Assembly (NCBI RefSeq): GCF_900100665.1
Contig: NZ_FNCS01000002.1
Coordinates: forward strand, 248,001-312,000
Length of the DNA stretch: 64,000 nucleotides
Origin: Pelagibacterium luteolum
GTDB taxonomy: Bacteria; Pseudomonadota; Alphaproteobacteria; Rhizobiales; Devosiaceae
Reading direction: 5' to 3'
The notes beneath the pieces are model-generated. The model was given only the letters and a program-made list of their open reading frames with translations. It was not told the DNA's origin and did no database searches. This document shows, piece after piece, positions 7,852 through 17,006 of this stretch; within the stretch, counting starts at the first letter, position 1, and every line of letters starts with the position of its first letter. The translations under genes were made by a program, and so were the position numbers.

Positions 7852-9251
7852 CACAGATCGATACATCGCGCCCCAGTGCGGTCGACACCGGCAACAGGTT
7901 TCCCACCATCGGCGAGGCGTTCCGCGTCTGGGCCAGGATCGGGCTCTTGAGCTTTGGCGGGCCCGCCGGTCAGATCGCCTTGATGCACCGCATTCTCGTC
8001 GAGGAAAAGCGCTGGCTGGGCGAACGCCGGTTCCTGCACGCGCTCAATTTCTGCATGCTGTTGCCCGGCCCCGAAGCGCAGCAGCTGGCCGTCTATATCG
8101 GCTGGTTGATGAACCGCACGCTGGGCGGGGTGATCGCCGGGGTGCTGTTCGTCCTGCCCGGCCTTGTTGCCATCATGGTCCTGAGCTGGATTTACGCACT
8201 CTATGGCAATGTGGGGGTCGTGGCCGCGCTGTTTTTCGGTCTGAAACCGGCGGTTCTGGCCATCGTGGTTCACGCGGTGATGCGGATTGGCAGCCGGGCC
8301 TTGCGCAACGGGCCGATGATCGCTGTCGCGGCGGCGTCCTTTGTGGGGATCTTCTTTTTCGACGTACCGTTCCCCATCATCGTGCTCGGCGCCGGTCTCC
8401 TTGGCTACATCGCGGCACGCATGGGGTCGGGAGCATTCGTTGCCGGCGGCGGGCATGGGGCCGCCTCAGGCGCGATCGTCGAAGATGCCGATACCGTCCT
8501 GGGCGCCGAGATCCCCGACCACGCCCGCGTCAATGCCGGCTGGGCGGTGCGCGTCGGTGCTGTGTGCGCCCTCTTGTGGCTGGTACCGAGCGCGCTTTTG
8601 ATCGCAGTCCTGGGCTGGGACAACGTTTTCGCCGAAATCGCCATATTTTTCAGCCAGATGGCGGTCGTGACGTTCGGTGGTGCTTACGCGGTGCTGGCCT
8701 ATGTGGCCCAGGAAGCCGTCGGCAATTTCGGCTGGCTTGCACCGGGCGAAATGCTCGATGGGCTGGGCATGGCCGAAACGACCCCCGGCCCGCTGATCAT
8801 GGTCACCCAATTCGTGGGCTTCATGGGCGCTTTCCGGGGTGCCGGAACCATGGACCCGCTGCTGGCCGGCACGCTCGGCGGGCTCTTGACCACATGGGTC
8901 ACCTTCGTCCCGTGCTTTTTATTCATCTTCATTGGCGCGCCGTTCATCGAGCGCCTGCGCACCCATGTCGCGCTGTCGGCAGCCCTTGCAACGATCACCG
9001 CCGCAGTGGTCGGCGTCATCCTCAACCTCGCCGTTTGGTTCGGCCTGCATGTGCTGTTTGGCGAGGTCGTCGGCTATAGCGGTTTCGGCCTTTCGGTCGA
9101 CCTGCCGGTGCTCGCCAGCATGAACTGGGTTGCCGTTGCGCTCTTTGTCCTGGCCGCTCTGGCGCTGTTTCGGTTCAAACTCGGCACGGCCACCGTCATC
9201 GGCCTCAGCGCGGCCGCCGGCTGCGGGCTTTATCTGCTGGGCATCATTTGA
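7848..9251 (+). CDS. chrA: Chromate efflux transporter ChrA
   Basis: This is a 467-residue CHR-family transporter with two homologous halves of about six helices each. Family motifs are visible in both halves: LSFGGPAGQIALMHR and LPGPEAQQLA in the first, VTFGGAYAVLAYVAQEAVG and MAETTPGPLIMVTQFVGF in the second. ChrA exports chromate from the cytoplasm, usually driven by the membrane potential. The GTG start overlaps the TGA of the rhodanese-ChrB gene by 4 nt. The length matches long-chain bidomain ChrA proteins. Confidence 0.95.
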   Translation: MTQIDTSRPSAVDTGNRFPTIGEAFRVWARIGLLSFGGPAGQIALMHRILVEEKRWLGERRFLHALNFCMLLPGPEAQQLAVYIGWLMNRTLGGVIAGVLFVLPGLVAIMVLSWIYALYGNVGVVAALFFGLKPAVLAIVVHAVMRIGSRALRNGPMIAVAAASFVGIFFFDVPFPIIVLGAGLLGYIAARMGSGAFVAGGGHGAASGAIVEDADTVLGAEIPDHARVNAGWAVRVGAVCALLWLVPSALLIAVLGWDNVFAEIAIFFSQMAVVTFGGAYAVLAYVAQEAVGNFGWLAPGEMLDGLGMAETTPGPLIMVTQFVGFMGAFRGAGTMDPLLAGTLGGLLTTWVTFVPCFLFIFIGAPFIERLRTHVALSAALATITAAVVGVILNLAVWFGLHVLFGEVVGYSGFGLSVDLPVLASMNWVAVALFVLAALALFRFKLGTATVIGLSAAAGCGLYLLGII

Positions 9252-9291
9252 CGCATTTCAATTGCAGGCCATTGGTGTAGAACGGCAAGCC

Positions 9292-9642
9292 ATGGGGATC
9301 GTACGCGACATCGCGAAAGAGGCCGTCAAGGCGCTGGCCGTGCTGGCGCTGGTGTTTCTGTCGTTCGCGCATCAGCCTGTCCAGGTGCCCCCCGGCGATG
9401 ATGGATTTTCATTTTCGGTGGCCGACCTATCCTATTGCGGTGCGGTCGAAGGCAACGCCGGCGGTCACGCGCCATGCCACGCCTGCCGCGTCAGCCTCGC
9501 AGACCTTCCCCCGCCCCCGTGCGTCGCCGAACCGGCCTATCTCGCCTTCGCTACGCTCGATTATGCGCCGACGGACAGCGTTGCCGTCGCGCAGCCCGGC
9601 TATACTCTCCGCAATCCGCGCGCGCCTCCCGCTGCCGTCTGA
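9292..9642 (+). CDS. DUF2946-like small exported protein, probably copper-related
   Basis: This 116-residue protein starts with a hydrophobic segment (AVKALAVLALVFLSFAH) followed by a short cysteine/histidine region, SYCGAVEGNAGGHAPCHACR, resembling the CxxC/H pattern of DUF2946 proteins that often sit beside copper genes. It is the first gene of a cluster with a YcnI-PCu(A)C fusion and SCO1. The start is the ATG at 9292; the upstream Shine-Dalgarno is poor. Family assignment is by pattern only. Confidence 0.55.
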   Translation: MGIVRDIAKEAVKALAVLALVFLSFAHQPVQVPPGDDGFSFSVADLSYCGAVEGNAGGHAPCHACRVSLADLPPPPCVAEPAYLAFATLDYAPTDSVAVAQPGYTLRNPRAPPAAV

Positions 9643-9702
9643 TCCTTGCACCCTGGCCCGCCAACCGGGCCGAATCAGACCTTTTTATGCTGGAGATCGA
9701 TC

Positions 9703-10545
9703 ATGATCCGCACTGTTTCGCGCGCGGCGCTCGCCGCAACATCCATTCTCACCCTTTCAGCTCCTGCCTTCGCACACATGGTTTTCGAACAGACGCAATC
9801 GGCCCCGGGCGAGGCCTTCAGCGGCGTCCTCGAACTTCCCCATGGCTGCGAGGGCGCGCCGACCGACACGGTCCGGGTGACCTTCCCCCAGGGTTTCGAG
9901 GCCGCAGAAGCGGTCGAAAAAGATGGCTGGACGCTTGAGGTGACCGAAGATACCGCCACATGGTCCGGCGGGTCGGTGCCCGACGACGCCCATGAGCGGT
10001 TCGCCATTAACGGCACTTTTGCAAGCGATCTCGCCCCAGGCGACATCGTCTTCCCAGTCAGCCAGATGTGCGGTGATGCCGTGCTCGACTGGGAGCCTGC
10101 CGTCACCCTCCTCGATCCGGCCTTGCAGGTCACCGTGGGCGATCTCGTCCTCAACGGCGCCTTTGCCCGCGCCACCCTGCCCAACGCGCCGGTCGGTGGT
10201 GGCTATGTCACCATCACCAATTCGGGCGACACGGCCGACCGCCTGATCTCCGCGTCATCGCCCTTTTCACCCGACGTGCAAATTCACGAGATGGCCGTCG
10301 TCGACGATGTCATGCAGATGCGGCACATGGCCGAAGGGCTCGAAATTCCGGCCGGTGAAACCGTAACGCTGGCCCCCGGCGGATTGCACCTGATGTTCAT
10401 GAACATCACCGAGCCGTTCGTCGAAGGCGAGACCGTCCCCCTAACGCTCACCTTCGAAGCCGCCGGCTCGGTCGAAATCGAACTCGACGTTCAATCGTTT
10501 GGCGCCTCGGGCAGCCATGACCATGACGCGCATGCGGGGCACTAA
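9703..10545 (+). CDS. YcnI (DUF1775)-PCu(A)C fusion, periplasmic copper chaperone
   Basis: The 280-residue exported protein has a signal peptide ending in APAFA; the predicted mature protein begins with His25, as YcnI copper-binding proteins do. Residues about 25-145 are YcnI-like. Residues about 155-265 form a PCu(A)C domain with the Met/His copper site visible as HEMAVVDDVMQMRHM and later GLHLMFMN. A His-rich tail (HDHDAHAGH) follows. YcnI and PCu(A)C are usually separate proteins; PCu(A)C passes Cu(I) to the CuA site of cytochrome oxidase together with SCO1, the next gene. GGAG precedes the ATG. Confidence 0.9.
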   Translation: MIRTVSRAALAATSILTLSAPAFAHMVFEQTQSAPGEAFSGVLELPHGCEGAPTDTVRVTFPQGFEAAEAVEKDGWTLEVTEDTATWSGGSVPDDAHERFAINGTFASDLAPGDIVFPVSQMCGDAVLDWEPAVTLLDPALQVTVGDLVLNGAFARATLPNAPVGGGYVTITNSGDTADRLISASSPFSPDVQIHEMAVVDDVMQMRHMAEGLEIPAGETVTLAPGGLHLMFMNITEPFVEGETVPLTLTFEAAGSVEIELDVQSFGASGSHDHDAHAGH

Positions 10546-10549
10546 GACC

Positions 10550-11161
10550 ATGGGCACCCTCAAGACCATTCGCATCGTGCTCTGGACGCTGGTCGGCGTC
10601 GCGGCGCTCGGGGCGGGATATCTCTGGTACTCAACCTCCGTCGCCCCGCAACAGGGCGTCGCGGTCGCCGAGGCCGGCCGCTTCGGCGCGGGCGACTATC
10701 AGCTCGTCAGCGATGCGGGCGAAACGGTCGGCGACGAGGTGTTTGCCGGCCGGCCGTCGCTGGTCTTTTTTGGCTTCACCCACTGCCCCGATGTCTGCCC
10801 GACCACTCTTGCGGACATGCAGCACTGGTTTACCGAGCTCGGCCCCGATGCCGAAGACCTGCAGGCGTTCTTTGTCACCGTTGACCCGGAACGCGACACG
10901 CCCGAAATTCTCGGCCAGTACGTGGGCTGGGCCGGCGATAAGGTTACCGGGCTGACGGGCGAGCCGGCGGAAATCGAAAAGGCCATGGACGCCTGGAGCG
11001 TTTTTGCCGAACGCGTGCCGCTTGAGGGCGACGACTACACGATGAACCACACAGCCTCGGTGTTTCTCGTCGATGCAGACGGCGAATTCTTCGGCACGAT
11101 CGCCTATGGCGAATCCGCCGATACCGCCGTCGGCAAGCTCAGGCGGCTGGTCGCGGGATAA
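10550..11161 (+). CDS. SCO1/SenC family copper chaperone
   Basis: This 203-residue thioredoxin-fold protein is anchored by one N-terminal helix. The copper ligands are visible: Cys79 and Cys83 in FFGFTHCPDVCPTTL and His167 in MNHTASVFLVD. SCO proteins deliver copper to, or reduce, the CuA centre of cytochrome c oxidase in the periplasm. It follows the YcnI-PCu(A)C gene by 4 nt, so the two very likely work in the same copper route. A strong bidirectional terminator follows. Confidence 0.95.
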   Translation: MGTLKTIRIVLWTLVGVAALGAGYLWYSTSVAPQQGVAVAEAGRFGAGDYQLVSDAGETVGDEVFAGRPSLVFFGFTHCPDVCPTTLADMQHWFTELGPDAEDLQAFFVTVDPERDTPEILGQYVGWAGDKVTGLTGEPAEIEKAMDAWSVFAERVPLEGDDYTMNHTASVFLVDADGEFFGTIAYGESADTAVGKLRRLVAG

Positions 11162-11162
11162 C

Positions 11163-11194
11163 AAAAAAGGCCGGGAGCGATCCCGGCCTTTTCC
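11163..11194. terminator. Bidirectional Rho-independent terminator
   Basis: The perfect 8-bp stem GGCCGGGA / TCCCGGCC (11169-11176 with 11181-11188) has a GCGA loop, six A on the left and four T on the right. It can serve both the SCO1 gene and the convergent sugar dehydrogenase gene. Confidence 0.9.
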
Positions 11195-11214
11195 AATTCG
11201 AAATCCGTCCGCTA

Positions 11215-13104
11215 TCAGCGCGCGGCTTCAACGGTCTCGGTGGTCAGAACCCCGAAATCATTGCCCCACGAATTGCGGATGAACGTGCCAATCTGGGCGA
11301 TATCTTCGTCCGAAAGCTGGTTGCCGAAGGCCGGCATATAGCCGAACCCGTGGATCAGCGTGTTGGCGACAAAATTCTCGTCTTCGAGATTTGCGTTGCC
11401 GGCAAGCACCGCACCAGCGCCACCCTGCCCGGCAGGACCGTGGCATGCCGCGCAATTGGCGGCATATTTCGGTGCGCCGAGATTGGCAACTTCGGTTACG
11501 TCGGACTCCGCGGTGATCGCACCGGCAGCCGCTTCGTCACCGGCCTCGTCCTCGGCGGGGGCTTCATTGCCTGTGTTGGGGTCTTCCCATTCAGCCGTAC
11601 CGGCTTCGCTGCCGGCAGCGGCCTGATGGTCGTTACCCTCGACGATGCCAAGCCCGCCGCCCTCTTCACCATAGGTGAAAACGAGGATCGAACCGGGATT
11701 GTGCAGGACCGAGGTGTTGAGACCTTCGCCGAACTTCTGCGCTGCCGAACCGAACGCGTCCGTGGCGATGAACACCGAACGCCCGTCGGGCGATACGATC
11801 ACGTCACGATAGCGGTTCTGGGTCGAAAGCCAGGCTTCGGGCAGCCCGTCGGCTTCCTGTCCGTCTTCGGTCAGGTGCTGGACGTAGAGAACGCCGTGCT
11901 TGAGGGTCGGGATCAGCACAGCATTGTCCCATTCGGCGATACCGCCTTCGCCAGCCTCGTAATAGAGGATCGAGGACGGCGCGATAGTGGGATCGCAGAT
12001 ATAGCCGCAGATCGCCCCGAACTCATATCCATCCTCGACCGTGAAATAGGTCGCGACGGGGTCGATCATGTCGCCTTCGAATTCGCTTTCGAGATATTGC
12101 GGAACGCTATCCGGGATCGGCGTTGCATTGCGATCGACGCCTTCGGGGCCTTCGCTCCAATTGGCATAGACATAGGCCTGATCGTCGATGAAACCGGCGA
12201 CTGCGGGCCAGCCGTAATTGCCACCGGGCTGGATGATGTTCAGCTCGTCATCGCTGGCCGGGCCGTGTTCGGCTTCATACAGCGTGCCGTCCGGACCAAA
12301 GGCCAGGCCCTGCGGATTGCGGTGGCCGTAGGAATAGACGTGGCTCTGGACACCCTCGATCTCGGGATTGTCCTGGGGGATCGAACCATCGAGTTCGAGC
12401 CGCAGGATCTTGCCCGAATAGGTGCGCCAATCCTGGTTATCGACTTCGTCCTGCGTCGGCAGTTCCAGCGCCAGGTTCGGCCGCTGATAGTTGCGCCCGA
12501 AATTGGCGCCCTGTTCGCCGATGGAATAATAGAGCTTGTCGTCGGGCCCAAAGACCACGCGACCGGCATTGTGATCGTTCCAGGCCGGCAGGCCCTCGAT
12601 CACCACTGTCGGCTCGACGAGCTGCTGCAGGCTCTCATCATAGGTGAACCGTACGATCTGCGCGGAAGGGTCGGGCGCTTCGGCGGTGCCGTTGTTGATG
12701 GTGTAGCCGACATAGACATAGTCGTTGCCGGTGCCCTGAAGCAGTTCGGGGTGCAGCGCCATGCCCAGAAGGCCTTCGTGCTGCGCGCCGGTATAGACAT
12801 CGTCCAGCGTCAGCAGCAATTGCTGCGCACCGCTCACCGGGTCGACGCGGGTCACTTCGCCGCTGGTGCGCTCGGTCACCCAGATCTGGTTGTCCGGCCC
12901 CCAGCGCATAGCCCAGGGGTTGGAAAGGCCCGCGGTGAGGACGCGCGAGGCAAAGAGCGAAGAATCGCCGCTTTCGATTTCGACAGGGGTCACCTGCGCG
13001 GAGACCAGAGAGCTGGTCATCATCAGCCCGAGGGCCAAAAGACCCCCTGCCGCCATGCGCGCAGCCGTCCTTGCGGAGCCACGATGATTATTTCGCGTTC
13101 CCAT
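11215..13104 (-). CDS. PQQ-dependent sugar dehydrogenase with C-terminal cytochrome c domain
   Basis: This exported protein of about 629 residues has a signal peptide ending in SLVSAQ. The glucose/sorbosone dehydrogenase beta-propeller (about residues 40-460) shows NPWAMRWGPDNQIWVTER, HEGLLGMALHP, YSYGHRNPQGLAF and EHGPASDDELNIIQPGGNYGWP. An acidic Ala/Glu-rich linker (about 480-540) leads to a cytochrome c domain with the haem motif CAACHG and a likely Met ligand in YMPAFGNQLSDEDI. It should oxidise a sugar in the periplasm and pass electrons through its own haem. AAGGA precedes the ATG at 13104. Confidence 0.92.
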   Translation of the reverse strand: MGTRNNHRGSARTAARMAAGGLLALGLMMTSSLVSAQVTPVEIESGDSSLFASRVLTAGLSNPWAMRWGPDNQIWVTERTSGEVTRVDPVSGAQQLLLTLDDVYTGAQHEGLLGMALHPELLQGTGNDYVYVGYTINNGTAEAPDPSAQIVRFTYDESLQQLVEPTVVIEGLPAWNDHNAGRVVFGPDDKLYYSIGEQGANFGRNYQRPNLALELPTQDEVDNQDWRTYSGKILRLELDGSIPQDNPEIEGVQSHVYSYGHRNPQGLAFGPDGTLYEAEHGPASDDELNIIQPGGNYGWPAVAGFIDDQAYVYANWSEGPEGVDRNATPIPDSVPQYLESEFEGDMIDPVATYFTVEDGYEFGAICGYICDPTIAPSSILYYEAGEGGIAEWDNAVLIPTLKHGVLYVQHLTEDGQEADGLPEAWLSTQNRYRDVIVSPDGRSVFIATDAFGSAAQKFGEGLNTSVLHNPGSILVFTYGEEGGGLGIVEGNDHQAAAGSEAGTAEWEDPNTGNEAPAEDEAGDEAAAGAITAESDVTEVANLGAPKYAANCAACHGPAGQGGAGAVLAGNANLEDENFVANTLIHGFGYMPAFGNQLSDEDIAQIGTFIRNSWGNDFGVLTTETVEAAR

Positions 13105-13300
13105 GACACAATCCTTGTAATGTGAAAGATACATTCCCGCCCCGAAGGGTCTTTTGCGCCAAACGCGGGCGAACCTGCATGGTTCCGCGCTCGATGCCAG
13201 ACGACTCTCCTCTGGGCCGGGAAACGCAAAAGGCGTACGCCTTCAAATTTGAGCTGTCACGCCTAAAAACGCGATCGCAGCGTTCAGCCTTACCGAACTG
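13105..13300. other. Intergenic stretch with a perfect 14-bp palindrome
   Basis: No coding region is supported. The only structure seen is the palindrome at 13230-13243, annotated separately. It lies about 126 bp upstream of the minus-strand sugar dehydrogenase start. Confidence 0.5.
13230..13243. promoter_or_regulatory. Perfect palindrome AAGGCGTACGCCTT, possible operator
   Basis: The 14 bases read identically on both strands. The position upstream of the sugar dehydrogenase and just downstream of the VasI/TagO-like gene is compatible with a dimeric regulator site. Whether it is used is unknown. Confidence 0.35.
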
Positions 13301-13954
13301 CTACCACCCGCACGCCTCGCGCACCGGTTCCAGCGCCGCTTCGATGCCCTCCATCTGGAAGCTCACCGTGACCGACCGCTGGCTGGGCGGCGTGGCCCGC
13401 ACAAACAGGCGTTGGGTCTGCAGGAGCTGGTCGATGATCGGGCGCGCCTCATCGGTCTCGAAAAACCCGATAGCCACCCGGTCGGGCGAAAGGTCCGCCG
13501 ATTGGCTGCGCGGCGGCTGGCGATCATATTGCAGCGTCAGCGGCCCGCTGTTCGATGTCGGCGTGCCCATGGGCGATCCGGCAAATCCGAACTGGATAGC
13601 CGTTTCGCCATCCACGCACAAAATCGTCAACCGCGCCGGGGCGCGTCCACCCGACAGCGCCGGAATGAGCTGTTCGGACTGGACGGTCGCAAATGGCAAT
13701 TCGGTCCCTTCGATCTGGCTTATCTCCACCCCGCTCGTCCAAAGCCCCTGTTCGGGCGCCTGACCGCCGGCGCTTTCCCCGGTGAACTGGCCGGACCGAA
13801 AGATCGAATCGTAACACTGGAGACGTTCCGATGCCGGCCCGATCGCCGCACACCGTTCAGCGCTCGGCGCCTGAGCCATGGATACCGGCATGGGCAGTGC
13901 CATAACCCCGCCCAACACCGCCGCCATCGCCAGCCACCGCTTCACCATCCGCAT
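13301..13954 (-). CDS. Exported VasI/TagO-like protein
   Basis: The 217-residue protein has a signal peptide (LAMAAVLGGVMALPMPVSMAQA) followed by RCAAIGPASERLQCYD, the Cys-x-R-L-x-C-Y-D pattern of the VasI/TagO family named from type VI secretion loci. A later ARLTILCVDGETAIQFGF also fits. No type VI genes are in the window, and members of this family occur alone in many alphaproteobacteria, so its role in the envelope is unknown. GGGGAG precedes the ATG at 13954; a longer frame to 14014 lacks such a site. Confidence 0.65.
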   Translation of the reverse strand: MRMVKRWLAMAAVLGGVMALPMPVSMAQAPSAERCAAIGPASERLQCYDSIFRSGQFTGESAGGQAPEQGLWTSGVEISQIEGTELPFATVQSEQLIPALSGGRAPARLTILCVDGETAIQFGFAGSPMGTPTSNSGPLTLQYDRQPPRSQSADLSPDRVAIGFFETDEARPIIDQLLQTQRLFVRATPPSQRSVTVSFQMEGIEAALEPVREACGW

Positions 13955-14105
13955 CGTCTCCCCGTCTGTTTTTGTGTTGGCGCCAATGTGGGCGGCGGGG
14001 TCGCTCAAGTCCATAGAGTTTCACGAGATTGTTTGCCGGTGGTTGGCAGGCCCGCCCCTCGCTCCTACATTGACCGCACCCATCCCGCCCAAGAGGAGCC
14101 GCGCC

Positions 14106-17006
14106 ATGTCACACCCAGCTTACGATCTCATCGCCGAAGAGCAGATCGACGAGGTGAACGCGCTGGTGCGGCACTATCGGCACAAGAAGACCGGCGCGGA
14201 GATTCTCTCGCTGATCAATGACGACGAAAACAAGGTGTTCGGCGTCTCGTTCGCCACCCCGCCCGAGGATTCGACGGGTCTGCCGCATATTCTTGAACAT
14301 TCGGTGCTGTGCGGCTCTGAAAAGTTTCCGGTCAAAAAGCCCTTCGTGGAGATGATCAAGGGATCGCTCCACACTTTCCTCAACGCCATGACCTTCCCCG
14401 ACAAGACGGTCTATCCGGTCGCGAGCACCAATGAGGCCGATTTCTATAATCTCACCGAGGTCTATCTCGACGCTGTGTTCTTCCCGCTCCTCGCCCGCGA
14501 GACCTTCGAGCAGGAAGGCTGGCACTTCGAGGTGGAAAATCCTGACGATCCAGTGATCTTCAAGGGCGTTGTCTTCAACGAGATGAAGGGCGCCACCTCA
14601 TCGCCCGACCAGATGCTCTATGTCCACGCCATGCAGTCGCTGTTCCCGGACGCGCTCTATTCCAACTATTCGGGCGGCGATCCCAAGGTCATGCCCGACC
14701 TCACCTATGAACAGTTCAAGGCCTTCCACGAGAAATACTATCACCCCTCCAACGCCCAGATCATCTTTTACGGCGATGACGATCCGCAAAAGCGCCTCGA
14801 CCTGCTCGACGCTGTTCTCTCTCGGTTCGAGAAGGGCGAAAAGGCTCCAGCCATCGCCCCCCAGACGCGCTTCGACGCGCCTCGGCATATCGAAAAGACC
14901 TATCCCGCCGATGGCGAAAACAAGCGCTCTTCCTTCGTGTCGCTGAACTGGATGCTCGACCCCACGGGCGATGTGGAAGAAAACCTCATCCGCACCGTGA
15001 TGCGTCGTGCGCTCGTCGGCAACTCCGCCGCACCGCTGCACAAGGCGCTGATCGAATCCGGTCTGGGTGAAGCTATCGTCACCGGCGCATCGGGCCTTTC
15101 ACAGCCCTGGATTTACTTCGGCCTGCGCGGCATCGATGCCGATGACGCCTCGAAGGTCGAAACGCTCATCCTCAACACCCTTGTGCATCTCGCCGAACAC
15201 GGCATCGACGACGCGACGATCGAAGCCACGCTCAATTCCCTCGAATTCGAGCTGCGCGAGAAAAACACCGGCGGCTACCCGCGCGGGTTGATCTTTTTCT
15301 TCGGCGCGCTGGGTGAATGGCTTTATGGCCGCGACCCCATCGACGGGCTGAAGTTCGAAACGGCTCTCGCCAGCCTCAAGGCGCGCCTCGCTTCGGGCGA
15401 ACGCATTATCGAACAGCGCATCCGCGAACTTCTGCTCGACAATACCCACCGCACGACCGTGGTCCTGCGTCCCGATCCCGAACAGGCAGAGCGTGAGGCC
15501 AATGCCGAGCGCGCCCGGCTCGATGCGGCCCGCGCCGCCATGAACGACAATGACATTGCCGGCGCCATCGAGACGACCAAAAAGCTCAAGGCACTCCAAA
15601 ACGCCGCCGACAAGCCCGAAGACCTCGCGAAGATCCCGACATTGACCGTCGATGATCTCCCCCGCGAGGGGGCATCCATTCCCACCGAGGAATTGGCCGT
15701 CGATGGCGTGCGCACGCTCGTTCACGACCTTGCCACCAATGGCATCGTCTATCTCGATCTGGGCTTCGATCTCAAAACCTTGCCCCGCGATCTTGTCGCT
15801 TATCTGCCGCTCTTTTCCCGCGCGCTGAAACAGACCGGCACATCGACCGCCGATTTCGTCGCCCTCACCCAGCGCATCGGACGCTCGACCGGCGGCATCG
15901 GCATTTCGCGGATGAACTCGGCGATCATCGACAGCGACGAAGCCGCTGCCTGGCTCATCGTCCGCGCCAAGGCGACGGCCGACAAAACCGGCGAGATGCT
16001 CGATATCGTCCACGACATCCTCACCGATGCCCGGCTCGACAATCGTGACCGCATCCGCCAGCTCGTCGCCGAGGACAAAGCCCGCGCCGAAGCCTCGCTC
16101 GTGCCCTCGGGTCACCAATACGCCTTCTCGCGCCTCCGCGCTTCGCTGCACGAGGCCGACTGGGTTCAGGAAGAAACCGGCGGCATCACCCAGCTCTTTT
16201 TCCTGCGCGACCTCGCCCAGAAAATCGAAACCGACTGGCCTTCAGTACAAAAGGCACTCGAAGACATTCGCAAGCATCTGATCAACGCCAATGCCGCGAT
16301 CGTCAACGTCACGACCGACGGCTCGGCATGGCCGGCGTTCGAAGCGGAGCTCAAATCCTTCCTCGCTCGCCTCCCCCGCCACGACTTCATCCGCGCCGAC
16401 TGGTCGCCCCTGCCCCATCCGGCCAATGAAGGTCTGACTATCCCCGCGCAGGTCAACTATGTCGCCAAGGGTGCGAACCTCAAAGCGCTCGGTCACGACC
16501 CCTCGGGTGCCCTCTCGGTCGTCACCAAATATCTCGGCACGTCATACCTCTGGGACAAGGTCCGCGTAGAGGGTGGCGCGTATGGAGGATTTGCTTCGTA
16601 TAATCCCCTTGCGGGCACATACGGATTTGGCTCCTATCGCGACCCGAATCTCGTCGCGACGCTCGACGTCTATGACGCCGCGCCCCAGTTTTTGCGTAAG
16701 GGTGTCGCCAAGTCCGATATAGCTCGGTCGATCATCGGCACAATCGGCGATCTCGACCCATATATGCTGCCTGATGCGAAGGGATATACGGCGCTTGTCC
16801 GCGCGCTCACAGGGGTTAGCGACGCCTACCGCCAAACCCGCCGCGAGCAGGTTCTTTCGACCTCGGAAGCCGACTTTTCCGCCGCTGCCGACCTTCTCGA
16901 AGAGGTTGCGCGCAATGGCCATGTCGTTGCTCTAGGCTCGGAAAAATCGATCACCGCGGCCAACCGAGAGCGCAATGGATTCATGAACGTTTCCAAGGTA
17001 TTGTAA
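14106..17006 (+). CDS. M16C family zinc metalloprotease (presequence protease-like)
   Basis: The 966-residue protein matches the single-chain M16C class (PreP/Cym1). The inverted zinc site is HILEH within TGLPHILEHSVLCGSEKF, with a downstream glutamate region in NEADFYNLTEVYLDAVFFP. Members have four homologous domains forming a closed chamber that degrades short peptides. No signal peptide is seen, so it is probably cytoplasmic. The ATG at 14106 has GAGGAGCC upstream; the frame is open back to 13878, but that part overlaps the divergent VasI-like gene. Confidence 0.93.
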   Translation: MSHPAYDLIAEEQIDEVNALVRHYRHKKTGAEILSLINDDENKVFGVSFATPPEDSTGLPHILEHSVLCGSEKFPVKKPFVEMIKGSLHTFLNAMTFPDKTVYPVASTNEADFYNLTEVYLDAVFFPLLARETFEQEGWHFEVENPDDPVIFKGVVFNEMKGATSSPDQMLYVHAMQSLFPDALYSNYSGGDPKVMPDLTYEQFKAFHEKYYHPSNAQIIFYGDDDPQKRLDLLDAVLSRFEKGEKAPAIAPQTRFDAPRHIEKTYPADGENKRSSFVSLNWMLDPTGDVEENLIRTVMRRALVGNSAAPLHKALIESGLGEAIVTGASGLSQPWIYFGLRGIDADDASKVETLILNTLVHLAEHGIDDATIEATLNSLEFELREKNTGGYPRGLIFFFGALGEWLYGRDPIDGLKFETALASLKARLASGERIIEQRIRELLLDNTHRTTVVLRPDPEQAEREANAERARLDAARAAMNDNDIAGAIETTKKLKALQNAADKPEDLAKIPTLTVDDLPREGASIPTEELAVDGVRTLVHDLATNGIVYLDLGFDLKTLPRDLVAYLPLFSRALKQTGTSTADFVALTQRIGRSTGGIGISRMNSAIIDSDEAAAWLIVRAKATADKTGEMLDIVHDILTDARLDNRDRIRQLVAEDKARAEASLVPSGHQYAFSRLRASLHEADWVQEETGGITQLFFLRDLAQKIETDWPSVQKALEDIRKHLINANAAIVNVTTDGSAWPAFEAELKSFLARLPRHDFIRADWSPLPHPANEGLTIPAQVNYVAKGANLKALGHDPSGALSVVTKYLGTSYLWDKVRVEGGAYGGFASYNPLAGTYGFGSYRDPNLVATLDVYDAAPQFLRKGVAKSDIARSIIGTIGDLDPYMLPDAKGYTALVRALTGVSDAYRQTRREQVLSTSEADFSAAADLLEEVARNGHVVALGSEKSITAANRERNGFMNVSKVL

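Noticed and set aside
11350-13125. Plus-strand frame of 591 codons
   Set aside because: It is antisense to the sugar dehydrogenase-cytochrome c gene and shows no family motif.
15099-16151. Minus-strand frame of 350 codons
   Set aside because: It is a shadow of the M16 protease gene.
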